Below, piece by piece: positions 18,270 through 26,425 of a DNA stretch of 64,000 nucleotides. The position numbers were made by a program, and so were the translations under genes. The stretch's first letter is position 1, and every line of letters begins with the position of its first letter. Below the pieces are notes generated by a model. It was not told the DNA's origin, searched no databases, and worked only from the letters and a program-made list of their open reading frames with translations. The stretch spans positions 34,751 to 98,750 of the forward strand of contig JAGOAJ010000013.1 of assembly GCA_017983955.1 (NCBI GenBank), in the 5' to 3' direction. This DNA is from Burkholderiaceae bacterium (GTDB lineage Bacteria > Pseudomonadota > Gammaproteobacteria > Burkholderiales > Burkholderiaceae_B).

Positions 18270-18283
18270 GGCTAACGTTAGCC
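18270..18283. promoter_or_regulatory. Perfect 14-bp palindrome upstream of the glycine-zipper lipoprotein gene
   Basis: GGCTAACGTTAGCC reads the same on both strands and lies 43 bp upstream of the ATG at 18327, where a promoter is expected. A partial copy of the half-site (GGGGCTAAA) lies at about 18249-18257. It may bind a dimeric regulator; none is known for it here. Confidence 0.45.
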
Positions 18284-18326
18284 ATTGCTTGTGTGATAGC
18301 AGTAAATGTGTATTACGGAGATTATT

Positions 18327-18554
18327 ATGAAGTTCACACTATTCGGTAAAACGTTGGCAGTTGCGGTCTTGGCTGTAACCATGGTTGGCTGTTCTTCATG
18401 GGACAACATGAGCCATCGTCAAAGAAGTACGGTCACCGGCGCAGGCTTGGGTGGCGTAGCAGGCGCAGTCATTACTGGTGGCGGCGTACTGGGTACTGTG
18501 GGTGGTGCTGCCATAGGCGGCGTGATTGGCGATCAAGTCGGCAAAAACCGCTAA
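18327..18554 (+). CDS. OsmB-like glycine-zipper outer-membrane lipoprotein
   Basis: A 75-residue lipoprotein. The signal peptide MKFTLFGKTLAVAVLAVTMVGC ends with a lipobox-like M-V-G-C, so Cys22 would be lipidated. The mature part is a glycine zipper: TGAGLGGVAGAVITGGGV then GGAAIGGVIGDQVG. This is the architecture of OsmB, a small envelope lipoprotein induced by osmotic and stationary-phase stress in enterobacteria. ATG 18327 has ACGGAG 7 bases upstream. It has its own palindromic upstream region and a strong terminator behind, so it is monocistronic. Confidence 0.85.
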   Translation: MKFTLFGKTLAVAVLAVTMVGCSSWDNMSHRQRSTVTGAGLGGVAGAVITGGGVLGTVGGAAIGGVIGDQVGKNR

Positions 18555-18612
18555 GCGTCAGTTTGCGGCGTGGGCGTAGTGCCCATACGTTGCGAGCCGA
18601 GGCCCTACAAAG

Positions 18613-18652
18613 AAGGCCACTGTTTAATGCGCAAGTATTAAACAGTGGCCTT
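18613..18652. terminator. Bidirectional intrinsic terminator
   Basis: AAGGCCACTGTTTAAT (18613-18628) and ATTAAACAGTGGCCTT (18637-18652) form a 16-bp perfect stem with an 8-base loop, followed by TTTT on the plus strand and preceded by A-rich sequence. It sits between two convergent genes and can serve both. Confidence 0.92.
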
Positions 18653-18669
18653 TTCCATGGCACGCTTAT

Positions 18670-20649
18670 TTAACGCACCAGATGCAGATAGTGCAAGTGC
18701 CTTTCATACTGGTCCAAGATGTCGTTAATGATGTCTTGGCGCGTCCAGCCCATGACATCGTAGTCTTGGCCACCTTCTTTTAGATAGACTTCGGCACGGA
18801 AGTATTTGCGCGCTTCGTTAGGGTTGTCGTTGTCCTCACGGCTGACAAAAGCGGGTAATAGATGCGGACGGGGCTGTATCTCGTAGAGGAAATCAACTTC
18901 GGCATCGTGGCCCACTTCCAGGCGCACATGGGTTTCGTCCGAGGTGACCACCGCGTCGTTGCCTTCCTTGCGTAATGCGGCAGCCACCTCTTCAAAGGCA
19001 GGCGTTATTGGGTCCTGCATAAATCGGGTGACGTGTGATCGGCGTGGGTAGCTAAGCAGGTTACGTAGCCGCCAGCGCCAGTCTTCAGCGGCAGCGCCAG
19101 AATGGGGCGTCAGGTGCAAATGGGTACGGGTGTCGCGTTTGGTGACGTCTTCTTGAAGTGCTTTAAGCAGTCCCCAGATCGATAGCATTAGCACGATAGC
19201 AAAGGGCAGGGCACTGGCAATGGTAGCTGTTTGCAGGGCTTGTAAGCCGTCTGCCAATAACAGAACTATGGCCATCACCCCCATGCCTACAGACCAGAAC
19301 AGGCGCTGCCATGCTGGGGTGTTTTCCTGACCACCAGAGGCCAGCATGTCCACGACCAGCGCCCCCGAGTCGGCCGAGGTGACGAAAAACACTAACACCA
19401 TCACTATGGCCAGCACAGATAATACCGATGAGAAGGGAAATTGCTCAAGGAAGGCAAACAAGGCCAGTGAGCTGTCACGCTGGGTGACATCGGCCAGACT
19501 GGTCAGCCCTTTGTTGACGACCATGTCGATGGCGGTTTCACCAAATACCGTCATCCACAGAAAGGTAAAGCCTGCAGGTACCAGGGTGACGCCTACGATG
19601 AACTCCCGTATGCTGCGTCCGCGCGATACCCGGGCGATGAACATGCCGACGAAGGGCGACCATGACAGCCACCATCCCCAATAAAACAGTGTCCACCCGC
19701 CTAGCCAGTCAGTGGGTCGGTAAGCATAAAGATTAAATGTTTTACTGACAATCTCCGACAGATAAGATCCAATGTTTTGCACAAACACCTGGATTAGAAA
19801 CATGGTGGGGCCCAGCACCAGAACGAAGCCCAGCAGAAATACAGCCAGCACCATGTTCAGTTCGGACAGGCGGCGTATGCCTTTGTCCAACCCCACCATG
19901 ACCGATGTGGTCGCCAGTGCCGTGGCCACTATGATTAATATGATTTGCGAGGGTATGCCGACAGGAATGCCAAACAGATGGTTAAGGCCGCTGTTAATTT
20001 GCAGTACGCCAAAGCCCAGCGATGTTGCCACCCCTAATACCGTACTGACCACCGCGAAAGTGTCGACGGCGTGACCTATGGGGCCATAAATGCGGTCGCC
20101 TATCAGGGGGTATAAGGCAGATCGCAAGGTCAAAGGTAAACCATGCCGGAAGGCAAAGTAGGCCAGACTTAACGCCACGATGGCGTAAATGGCCCAGGCG
20201 TGCAGACCCCAGTGAAAAAACGTGATCTTGATGGCTTCACGGGCGGCAAACACCGAGCCGGGCTCACCGACCGGTGGCGCTATGGTGTGCATCAGGGGTT
20301 CGGCTACGCCGAAGAACATCAGTCCTATACCCATGCCTGCGCAAAACAGCATAGAGAACCAGGTCGCCCCGCTATAGTCTGGCGTGCTGTGATCTGGCCC
20401 AAGCTTGATGTCGCCAAATCGGCTGACCATACAGTACACAACGGTCAGCAGGATAAGCGCGACCGACAATATGTAGAACCAGCCTGCGTACAGAATGATC
20501 CATGCCTGTACTGCAGCAAAAGCGGCTTGCGCCTGATCATGGAAAACGGTTACCAGTACTGCCAGTAAAAGCAGCAGTCCCGTTGAACTAAAAAACACCG
20601 GTGGGTTGATACTGCTGCGTTTAGGTGCGTCAGGTTCTGGTATGGCCAT
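18670..20649 (-). CDS. BCCT-family choline/betaine transporter (BetT-like)
   Basis: A 659-residue transporter with about twelve membrane helices and a long cytoplasmic C-terminal domain (from about residue 510), the shape of BetT. Family signatures: FGDIKLGPDHSTPDYSGATWFSMLFCAGMGIGLMFFGVAEP is present in segments, with the glycine-rich GMGIGLMF core, FFHWGLHAWAIY and the aromatic stretch GWTLFYWGWWLSWSPFVGMFIARVSRG. It imports a quaternary ammonium compound driven by an ion gradient; choline is likeliest given the long C-domain that senses osmolarity in BetT. No bet genes adjoin it. Confidence 0.85.
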   Translation of the reverse strand: MAIPEPDAPKRSSINPPVFFSSTGLLLLLAVLVTVFHDQAQAAFAAVQAWIILYAGWFYILSVALILLTVVYCMVSRFGDIKLGPDHSTPDYSGATWFSMLFCAGMGIGLMFFGVAEPLMHTIAPPVGEPGSVFAAREAIKITFFHWGLHAWAIYAIVALSLAYFAFRHGLPLTLRSALYPLIGDRIYGPIGHAVDTFAVVSTVLGVATSLGFGVLQINSGLNHLFGIPVGIPSQIILIIVATALATTSVMVGLDKGIRRLSELNMVLAVFLLGFVLVLGPTMFLIQVFVQNIGSYLSEIVSKTFNLYAYRPTDWLGGWTLFYWGWWLSWSPFVGMFIARVSRGRSIREFIVGVTLVPAGFTFLWMTVFGETAIDMVVNKGLTSLADVTQRDSSLALFAFLEQFPFSSVLSVLAIVMVLVFFVTSADSGALVVDMLASGGQENTPAWQRLFWSVGMGVMAIVLLLADGLQALQTATIASALPFAIVLMLSIWGLLKALQEDVTKRDTRTHLHLTPHSGAAAEDWRWRLRNLLSYPRRSHVTRFMQDPITPAFEEVAAALRKEGNDAVVTSDETHVRLEVGHDAEVDFLYEIQPRPHLLPAFVSREDNDNPNEARKYFRAEVYLKEGGQDYDVMGWTRQDIINDILDQYERHLHYLHLVR

Positions 20650-20748
20650 GGTGATTTCCTGTCAGGCTGGGATAGGCGATACAAACAGTATAGTGAGCCA
20701 CGTGCTGGTTGCCGCTATTTTATTGCCAGCTGACATGCATTATTCGCC

Positions 20749-21489
20749 TTAGAGCAACAATATCGTCCCTTGGACCAGGTAGACAGAACCTACGGTCAGC
20801 ACCAGCCAGCGCGTCCAGCGCCGGAACTGGTGGTCTGTTAGGCGATCCAGGGCCAGCTTGCTTAGGCTAGTGCCCAGTATGGCCATAATGACGCCTATGG
20901 CCAGGGTAAGGCTATCTATATCGGCTGGGCTGGTGCCCATGATATTCATGAAGTAAATCAGTTTGGCCAAATGGGATATGGTTTGGCAGGCGGCTTTGGT
21001 GGCCACGACCATGCGTCTGTCCATCTGGCTGCGAACAAAGAATACGTCCAGCATAGGGCCGGATACACCAGCGGTGAACTGTAGGCTGGCATTCAGAAAG
21101 CCGCACAGCTGCGCTCCATACGGTGTGTTGGCTTGCGGCACCAAAGAGGCTGGTATCAATAACACCAGAAAGGGCACAGCGCCCAAGGTAAGAAGTACGG
21201 CAGCGCGGTCAGGCACAAAACCAATAAAGACAAATACACAGGCTGACAGTGCCAGCCCGATAAGATAGCGACCAAATATCCCCAAATCTATATTGCGTCG
21301 CCACATCACAGCGCGCCAGCCGTTGGCGGTCATCTGGGTGGCACCGTGCAATACCATGGCTGTCGAAACCGGCAGCATGGCTACCAGGACACCCATGAGT
21401 ATCATGCCGCCCGCCATACCAAAGATACCGGAGATGATGGATGTGGCGATTACGACCAGGGCAAACAGTGATAATAAGCCTGCACCCAT
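20749..21489 (-). CDS. TauE/SafE-family membrane permease
   Basis: A 246-residue integral membrane protein with about seven or eight hydrophobic helices. The N-terminus VVIATSIISGIFGMAGGMILMGVL carries the family's G-x-x-G-x-G-G-G-like loop, and the middle contains GFLNASLQFTAGVSGPMLDVFFV. Such permeases export or import sulfite, sulfonates or other organic anions; the substrate here is unknown. It is divergent from the NadQ-like gene across 244 bp. Confidence 0.75.
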   Translation of the reverse strand: MGAGLLSLFALVVIATSIISGIFGMAGGMILMGVLVAMLPVSTAMVLHGATQMTANGWRAVMWRRNIDLGIFGRYLIGLALSACVFVFIGFVPDRAAVLLTLGAVPFLVLLIPASLVPQANTPYGAQLCGFLNASLQFTAGVSGPMLDVFFVRSQMDRRMVVATKAACQTISHLAKLIYFMNIMGTSPADIDSLTLAIGVIMAILGTSLSKLALDRLTDHQFRRWTRWLVLTVGSVYLVQGTILLL

Positions 21490-21733
21490 TAATATAGGGC
21501 CGGGCGGGCGATAAGATGTGGCGTTAGCTTAGGCGCGTTGGTGGTCGTCATGGGCGGTGATGGATGTAGGTAATTTATCGGACGCTACGGCCAGTTGATA
21601 GGTATCGCGCTTTATCTGAGCCTGCACTGTACACGCCACAGGTAGGCTTGACCAGAGCGCCATTATTGCCTTCGCTGCCGTTGTATATCTGTATGGGATT
21701 CAGTGTTTGATAATAGATAGGTAAAATCGCTGT

Positions 21734-22687
21734 ATGTCTTTAGCGTTAGAACATCCTGTATCGGCCGAATTGGTCGCTGTATTGGCGGCGGTCACCGATG
21801 GCGTCCCGCGTGTCTTGACCACGGAGTGCGCCACGGCTTTGCCTGCTGGGCCGTTTCAGTTATTGCACCGATCTTTGCAAAGCGGCTTGCGTAGCTGGGT
21901 AGAGGCGCAAACCCATCACCCCTTGGGATATGTAGAGCAGTTGTATACCTTTGCGGATCGCGATCGTCGTGATCAGTCCGATGGTGGTCGTAATATTATT
22001 TCCGTCAGCTATCTGGGGTTGACCCGGGAAGCGGGGTATACAGGGGTTGAGCAAGTAGGTTGGCAGGACTGGTACCGCTATTTCCCCTGGGAAGAGCGCC
22101 GCGAGGGGCCACCCGCCCTGATCGACGAGCACATAGTGCCAGCCTTAACTGCCTGGGCCAGCAATGCGGGTGATGATGCGATCTTGGCCAGACAGCGCCG
22201 CCAGCGAGTGGCCGTCACCTTCGGGCTGGATGGTCACGAATGGAATGAAGAACTGGTGCTACAGCGTTATGAACTACTGTTCGAGGCAGGGCTGGTGGCC
22301 GAGGCGCATCGCAAGGACGGTGTACATGGCGGTAGTCCTGCACTGTTGATACCGGGCGAGTCTATGCAGTATGACCATCGGCGTATATTAGCCACTGGCA
22401 TTGCCCGCTTACGGGCCAAAATCAAATACCGTCCCGTGGTGTTCGAGCTGATGCCGCCTGAGTTTACGCTGTTGCAACTGCAGCACGCGGTCGAGGCATT
22501 GGCTGGGCGGCGCCTACATAAACAGAATTTTCGTCGTCAAATCGAACAGCAGGCATTGGTGGAGGAAACCGGCGGCGTGATAACCGGTACGCCAGGAAGG
22601 CCGGCCAAACTGTTCAGATTCAGGGGCGACGTTTTACTGGAACGTGCAATTTCTGGCAGCAAACTGCCTTTGTCTCGAGAGATGTAA
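21734..22687 (+). CDS. NadQ/NrtR-like transcriptional regulator of NAD metabolism
   Basis: A 317-residue protein with two parts. The N-terminal half contains a NUDIX-related segment (NIISVSYLGLTREAG, then YRYFPWEERREGPPALI) but no complete NUDIX catalytic box, so it probably senses rather than hydrolyses. The C-terminal half has the NrtR-type winged helix: KYRPVVFELMPPEFTLLQLQ, ALAGRRLHKQNFRRQI, and GRPAKLFRFR. Members of this group repress NAD synthesis or salvage genes and respond to ADP-ribose-like ligands or NAD precursors. No NAD gene is adjacent; pncB at 6358 is a candidate target. TTG/ATG choice is clear (ATG 21734). Confidence 0.75.
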   Translation: MSLALEHPVSAELVAVLAAVTDGVPRVLTTECATALPAGPFQLLHRSLQSGLRSWVEAQTHHPLGYVEQLYTFADRDRRDQSDGGRNIISVSYLGLTREAGYTGVEQVGWQDWYRYFPWEERREGPPALIDEHIVPALTAWASNAGDDAILARQRRQRVAVTFGLDGHEWNEELVLQRYELLFEAGLVAEAHRKDGVHGGSPALLIPGESMQYDHRRILATGIARLRAKIKYRPVVFELMPPEFTLLQLQHAVEALAGRRLHKQNFRRQIEQQALVEETGGVITGTPGRPAKLFRFRGDVLLERAISGSKLPLSREM

Positions 22688-22699
22688 GCTGCGTGGCTT

Positions 22700-23135
22700 T
22701 GTTTCTTTAGTGGCGTTGGTGGTGAATTGTTGTGTGGTTCGGTTTCTTCTGTGTCATCGGTAGTTAAGCGTTACATGGCTTCGTTTCTTCCGTATCATCG
22801 GCCGTCAACCGTCAGACTCACTCTGAGCCCCCGCTGCGCGAAAGGCTCTGCCGTGAGTCCAATGTTTGCCTGCCTGATGGACTGCTGAAAGACATAACAG
22901 CTGAAGCACCACAAGCTAATCCAACCGTCCCTAAAAGCGCTATTCCGAACGCGCAACGAGCCCGGAGTAGCGAGTCTTTACGGGAGTGGCTTCGCGTAGC
23001 GGGCCACCGAGTAAAGAGCTCGGTACGTAAGGGCGGTGGTGCTTAATGTACCGACGATGTCACACGTAAAGGCGAACGTACCTACAAGACCAACAAGCTA
23101 ACGACGTAAAGACGAACATACCTAAAAGACCAGCA
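22700..23135 (-). repeat. Dispersed structured repeat, copy 2 (inverted relative to copies 1 and 3)
   Basis: Occupies most of the 628-bp gap between the NadQ-like gene and the second HAAT operon. The core (about 22800-23085) is nearly identical to the reverse complement of copy 1. GACTCAC (22815-22821) pairs with GTGAGTC (22853-22859) in one end hairpin. On the NadQ side a 41-bp unit is present three times in tandem (GTTTCTT at 22701, 22742 and 22783, exactly 41 bp apart). On the other side a 40-bp unit is present twice (CGTAAA at 23065 and 23105). It contains no transposase frame. Confidence 0.85.
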
Positions 23136-23171
23136 ACCCGACCCCCAAGAACAACATCCACAAATTATGCC

Positions 23172-23201
23172 TTGACAACCGTTTATGCTCACCAGTAGCA
23201 T
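23172..23201 (+). promoter_or_regulatory. Candidate promoter of the second HAAT operon
   Basis: A perfect TTGACA (23172-23177) is followed 18 bases later by TAGCAT (23196-23201), a weaker -10. It would give a leader of about 105 bases before the binding-protein gene. It lies just outside repeat copy 2. Confidence 0.45.
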
Positions 23202-23205
23202 AAGA

Positions 23206-23259
23206 CTGTCGACAGCAAGTCGCCTTTTTTGTCAGTTTGTAATGCTCAGTTTGAGTATT
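23206..23259. promoter_or_regulatory. Candidate operator palindromes upstream of the second HAAT operon
   Basis: CTGTCGACAG (23206-23215) is a perfect 10-bp palindrome just past the candidate -10 box. A second, longer inverted repeat AATGCTCAGTTTGAGTATT (23241-23259) has arms of 8 bases with one mismatch around a 3-base centre. Both lie between promoter and start codon, positions suited to regulator binding. No regulator gene adjoins. Confidence 0.45.
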
Positions 23260-23315
23260 AGTAAATAATGCAAGATGATATTTCCGCAAGTCATGCCAAC
23301 TAAAAGGATCAAGTC

Positions 23316-24524
23316 ATGAACATCAAGCAGGGCCTAGCCACTCTGGGGACTATGTTGCTAGCCGCTACTACGATAGCGGCCCACGCGGCTGACACCATTA
23401 AAATAGGTGAGGTCAATAGTTATAAAACCCAGCCGGCTTTTCTGGGGCCTTACAAAAACGGCATGTTGATGGCGGTGGATCAGATCAATGCGGCTGGCGG
23501 CGTCAATGGCAAACAGCTGGAATTAATCATACGGGACGATAACTCCAATCCCGGCGATGCGGTCAGGGCGGCGGAAGAACTGTTGTCGCGCGACAAAGTG
23601 GATGTACTCACGGGTACATTTTTATCGCATGTGGGCATGGCCGTCAGCGATTTCGCCAAACATAAAAAAGTCTTTTTCCTAGCCAGCGAACCATTGACCG
23701 ATAAAATCGTCTGGTCCGATGGCAACCGCTACACCTATCGACTGCGCAACTCCACCTATATGCAGGTGGCCATGTTGATACCTGCCGCCGTCAAGATGCA
23801 GAAGCAGCGCTGGGCGATAGTCTATCCCAACTACGAGTATGGCCAGTCAGCCGTCGCCACCTTTAAAACCCTGCTGAAGCAGGCGCAGCCCAATGTCGAG
23901 TTCGTGGCCGAACAGGCTACTCCGCTGGGCAAAGTGGATGCCGGTAACGTGGTACAGGCGCTGGCAGATGCCAAGCCCGAGGCCTTGTTTAACGTCCTGT
24001 TTGCAGCCGATTTGTCCAAGTTTGTCAGAGCTGGCACACAGCGTAATTTCTTCAAGGACTTGTCGGTGGTTAGCATGCTAACTGGCGAACCGGAATATCT
24101 GGATCCTTTGGGGGCCGAGACCCCGGTGGGCTGGGTAGTGACTGGCTACCCGTGGTACGCCATAGATACGCCCGAACACCAGGCATTCCTGAAAGCTTAT
24201 CAAGAACGCTATAACGACCATCCACGCTTGGGTACGGTGGTGGGATATAACGCCATATTGTCATTAGCCGCAGGCATGCGCAAGGCTGGCTCTACCGATA
24301 CCGAAGCCCTGATACAGGCGTTTAAAAACCTGGAGTTGATGACGCCGTTTGGCCCGATTACCTACCGTGCACAGGATCATCAGTCCACGATGGGCGCTTA
24401 CGTGGGTAAGCTGGCAATTAAGGACGGCCAGGGCGTAATGGTGGACTTCCATTACGCAGATGGCGCAACAGTACAACCCTCCGATGAATTGGTTAAACAA
24501 TGGCGGCCCGCGTCGGCTGATTAG
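23316..24524 (+). CDS. HAAT-family ABC transporter substrate-binding protein (second system)
   Basis: A 402-residue periplasmic binding protein with a Sec signal peptide ending TTIAAHA (cut before ADTIKIGEV). The mature chain shows IKIGEVNSYKTQPAFLGPYKNG, GGVNGKQLELIIRDDNSNPGDAV, and YPNYEYGQSAV in the second lobe. It differs clearly from the binding protein at 264-1475, so ligands probably differ. ATG 23316 follows AAAGGATCA. First gene of a four-gene operon (binding protein, fused permease, livG, livF). Ligand not deducible; amino acids or amides are usual for the family. Confidence 0.88.
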   Translation: MNIKQGLATLGTMLLAATTIAAHAADTIKIGEVNSYKTQPAFLGPYKNGMLMAVDQINAAGGVNGKQLELIIRDDNSNPGDAVRAAEELLSRDKVDVLTGTFLSHVGMAVSDFAKHKKVFFLASEPLTDKIVWSDGNRYTYRLRNSTYMQVAMLIPAAVKMQKQRWAIVYPNYEYGQSAVATFKTLLKQAQPNVEFVAEQATPLGKVDAGNVVQALADAKPEALFNVLFAADLSKFVRAGTQRNFFKDLSVVSMLTGEPEYLDPLGAETPVGWVVTGYPWYAIDTPEHQAFLKAYQERYNDHPRLGTVVGYNAILSLAAGMRKAGSTDTEALIQAFKNLELMTPFGPITYRAQDHQSTMGAYVGKLAIKDGQGVMVDFHYADGATVQPSDELVKQWRPASAD

Positions 24525-24535
24525 ATAAAGTGGTC

Positions 24536-26425
24536 ATGGACTTCTCGGCTGTCATGGTCCAGTTCCTTAATGGACTGGCGGAAGCCTCATCGTTGTTTCT
24601 GGTGGCAGTTGGTTTATCGCTGATTTTTGGCGTTAGCCGTATAGTCAACTTCGCCCATGGTTCTCTGTATATGCTAGGTATTTATCTTGGCTATACATTG
24701 GTGCAGGCTATGGGCTACACCCCTTGGGGCTACTGGCTGGCGGTGCTGATTACCGCCACGCTGGTAGGCCTACTTGGTGGCTTGCTGGAAATGGGTCTGT
24801 TGCGCCGTATCTACCCAGCACCTGAGTTATTCCAGCTACTGGCCACCTTTGCTTTGGTGCTGGTGATCAATGACGCCGTGCTGTGGCTTTGGGGACCCGA
24901 GGACCTATTAGGACCGCTGGCGCCAGGCCTGACCGGTGCCATCCAGATAGCAGGACGCTATTTCCCCGTCTATGACCTGGTGCTGGTCGTACTGGGGCCA
25001 GTGGTGCTGGCCTTGCTGTGGCTGTTGTTGACACGCACGCGCTGGGGCACGCTGATACGTGCCGCGACCCAGGACAGGCAAATGCTGGGGGCCTTGGGGG
25101 TGAATCAGGCATGGTTGTTTACCAGTGTATTTGCGCTGGGGGCTTTTTTAGCGGGTTTGGGTGGGGCCGTTCAGGTGCCGCGTCAAGCTGCTAACTTGGC
25201 GCTGGATCTAAGCGTTATTGGCGACGCTTTTGTGGTGGTCGTAGTGGGTGGCATGGGTTCCATCCCTGGTGCTTATGTGGCTGCTTTGTTGATCGCACAG
25301 ATCAAGGCGCTGTGCATTGCGCTGGGTACTGTCACCATTTTCGGCATGGATTTTGCCTTCCCTAAACTGACCTTGGTAGTGGAGTTCATTTTCATGGCCG
25401 TGGTGCTGGTAGTTAGACCCTGGGGCTTATTTGGCAAATCCCAGGCCGTGAGCCGTAACTCTGCGCCTATCGAAGCCCCTTTGCGTCCTTCTGCCACGCC
25501 TTTGCGGGTGTTGTCTGTCGTCCTGTTTGCGATGTTGCTTGTGCTGCCTTTGCTATCCCATTGGCTGCCTTATGCGCCCGTGCTGGTGCTGGACATAGCG
25601 ATTGCCGCTTTGTTTGCGCTAAGCCTGCACTTCATGATGGGGCCTGGGGGGATGTATTCGTTTGGGCATGCTGCGTATTTTGGTTTGGGCGTGTATGGCG
25701 CTGCACTGCTGCTGAAGACGGCGGCCTTGTCCATGGGCTGGTCGATTGCCCTGGCCCCCTTGATCGCGGGCTTGGGGGCGGTGGTATTTGGTTGGTTTTG
25801 CGTCCGGTTGTCGGGCGTGTATCTGGCCATGTTGACCTTGGCATTTGCGCAAATTGTCTGGTCGGTGGTGTATCAGTGGGACGACTTTACCGGTGGTTCC
25901 AACGGCATTATCGGTGTCTGGCCTAGCGACTGGTTGTCAGGCAACAATTATTATTATCTGGCGTTGGTTTTGTTGGCTGTGTCAGCCTTGTTGTTGCGAC
26001 GCATATTGTTTGCGCCTTTTGGCTACGCGATGCGGGCCAGCCGGGATTCACCTTTGCGCGCTGAAGCGCTGGGCATACACGTCAAACACGTGCAGTGGCT
26101 GGCCTTTGTTTTATCGGGCATGTTTGCTGGCTTGGCAGGCGCTTTGTTTGTGTTCTCCAAGGGCAGCGCTTCGCCAGAAGTCATGTCCATCAATAAGTCG
26201 GTTGATGGCTTGGTGATGGTATTGCTGGGCGGTGTGCAGACGCTGGTGGGGCCTATTGTGGGCGCGGCATCCTTTCAACTGCTTAACGACTACTTTCGCG
26301 GCCTGACCGAATACTGGCATGCCTTGTTGGGTGCGGTAATTCTGTTGCTGGTGTTGGCGTTTCCACAGGGTATCGCCGGTTACTTTGGGCGTTTTGGCAT
26401 AGCCGGGCGCAAGGGGCAGCTATGA
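24536..26425 (+). CDS. Fused LivH-LivM permease of the second HAAT transporter
   Basis: A 629-residue protein (from ATG 24536; GTG 24530 is two codons upstream). Residues 1-290 are a full LivH: FGVSRIVNFAHGSLYMLG at the start and VVVVGGMGSIPGAYVAALLIAQIKAL near its end. After a short linker (SAPIEAPLRPSATPLRV) residues 310-625 are a LivM: MMGPGGMYSFGHAAYFGLG, YLAMLTLAFAQIVWSVV, NGIIGVWP, and GYAMRASRDSPLRAEALGI. The usual separate permeases are thus one polypeptide that would span the membrane about 16-18 times. The frame is continuous with no sign of sequencing error. It starts 11 bp after the binding protein and overlaps livG by 4 bases. Confidence 0.92.
   Translation: MDFSAVMVQFLNGLAEASSLFLVAVGLSLIFGVSRIVNFAHGSLYMLGIYLGYTLVQAMGYTPWGYWLAVLITATLVGLLGGLLEMGLLRRIYPAPELFQLLATFALVLVINDAVLWLWGPEDLLGPLAPGLTGAIQIAGRYFPVYDLVLVVLGPVVLALLWLLLTRTRWGTLIRAATQDRQMLGALGVNQAWLFTSVFALGAFLAGLGGAVQVPRQAANLALDLSVIGDAFVVVVVGGMGSIPGAYVAALLIAQIKALCIALGTVTIFGMDFAFPKLTLVVEFIFMAVVLVVRPWGLFGKSQAVSRNSAPIEAPLRPSATPLRVLSVVLFAMLLVLPLLSHWLPYAPVLVLDIAIAALFALSLHFMMGPGGMYSFGHAAYFGLGVYGAALLLKTAALSMGWSIALAPLIAGLGAVVFGWFCVRLSGVYLAMLTLAFAQIVWSVVYQWDDFTGGSNGIIGVWPSDWLSGNNYYYLALVLLAVSALLLRRILFAPFGYAMRASRDSPLRAEALGIHVKHVQWLAFVLSGMFAGLAGALFVFSKGSASPEVMSINKSVDGLVMVLLGGVQTLVGPIVGAASFQLLNDYFRGLTEYWHALLGAVILLLVLAFPQGIAGYFGRFGIAGRKGQL

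Noticed and set aside
22700-23135. CRISPR array, suggested by tandem 40-41-bp units
   Set aside because: Units are imperfect, contiguous and without unique spacers, and no cas genes are present.
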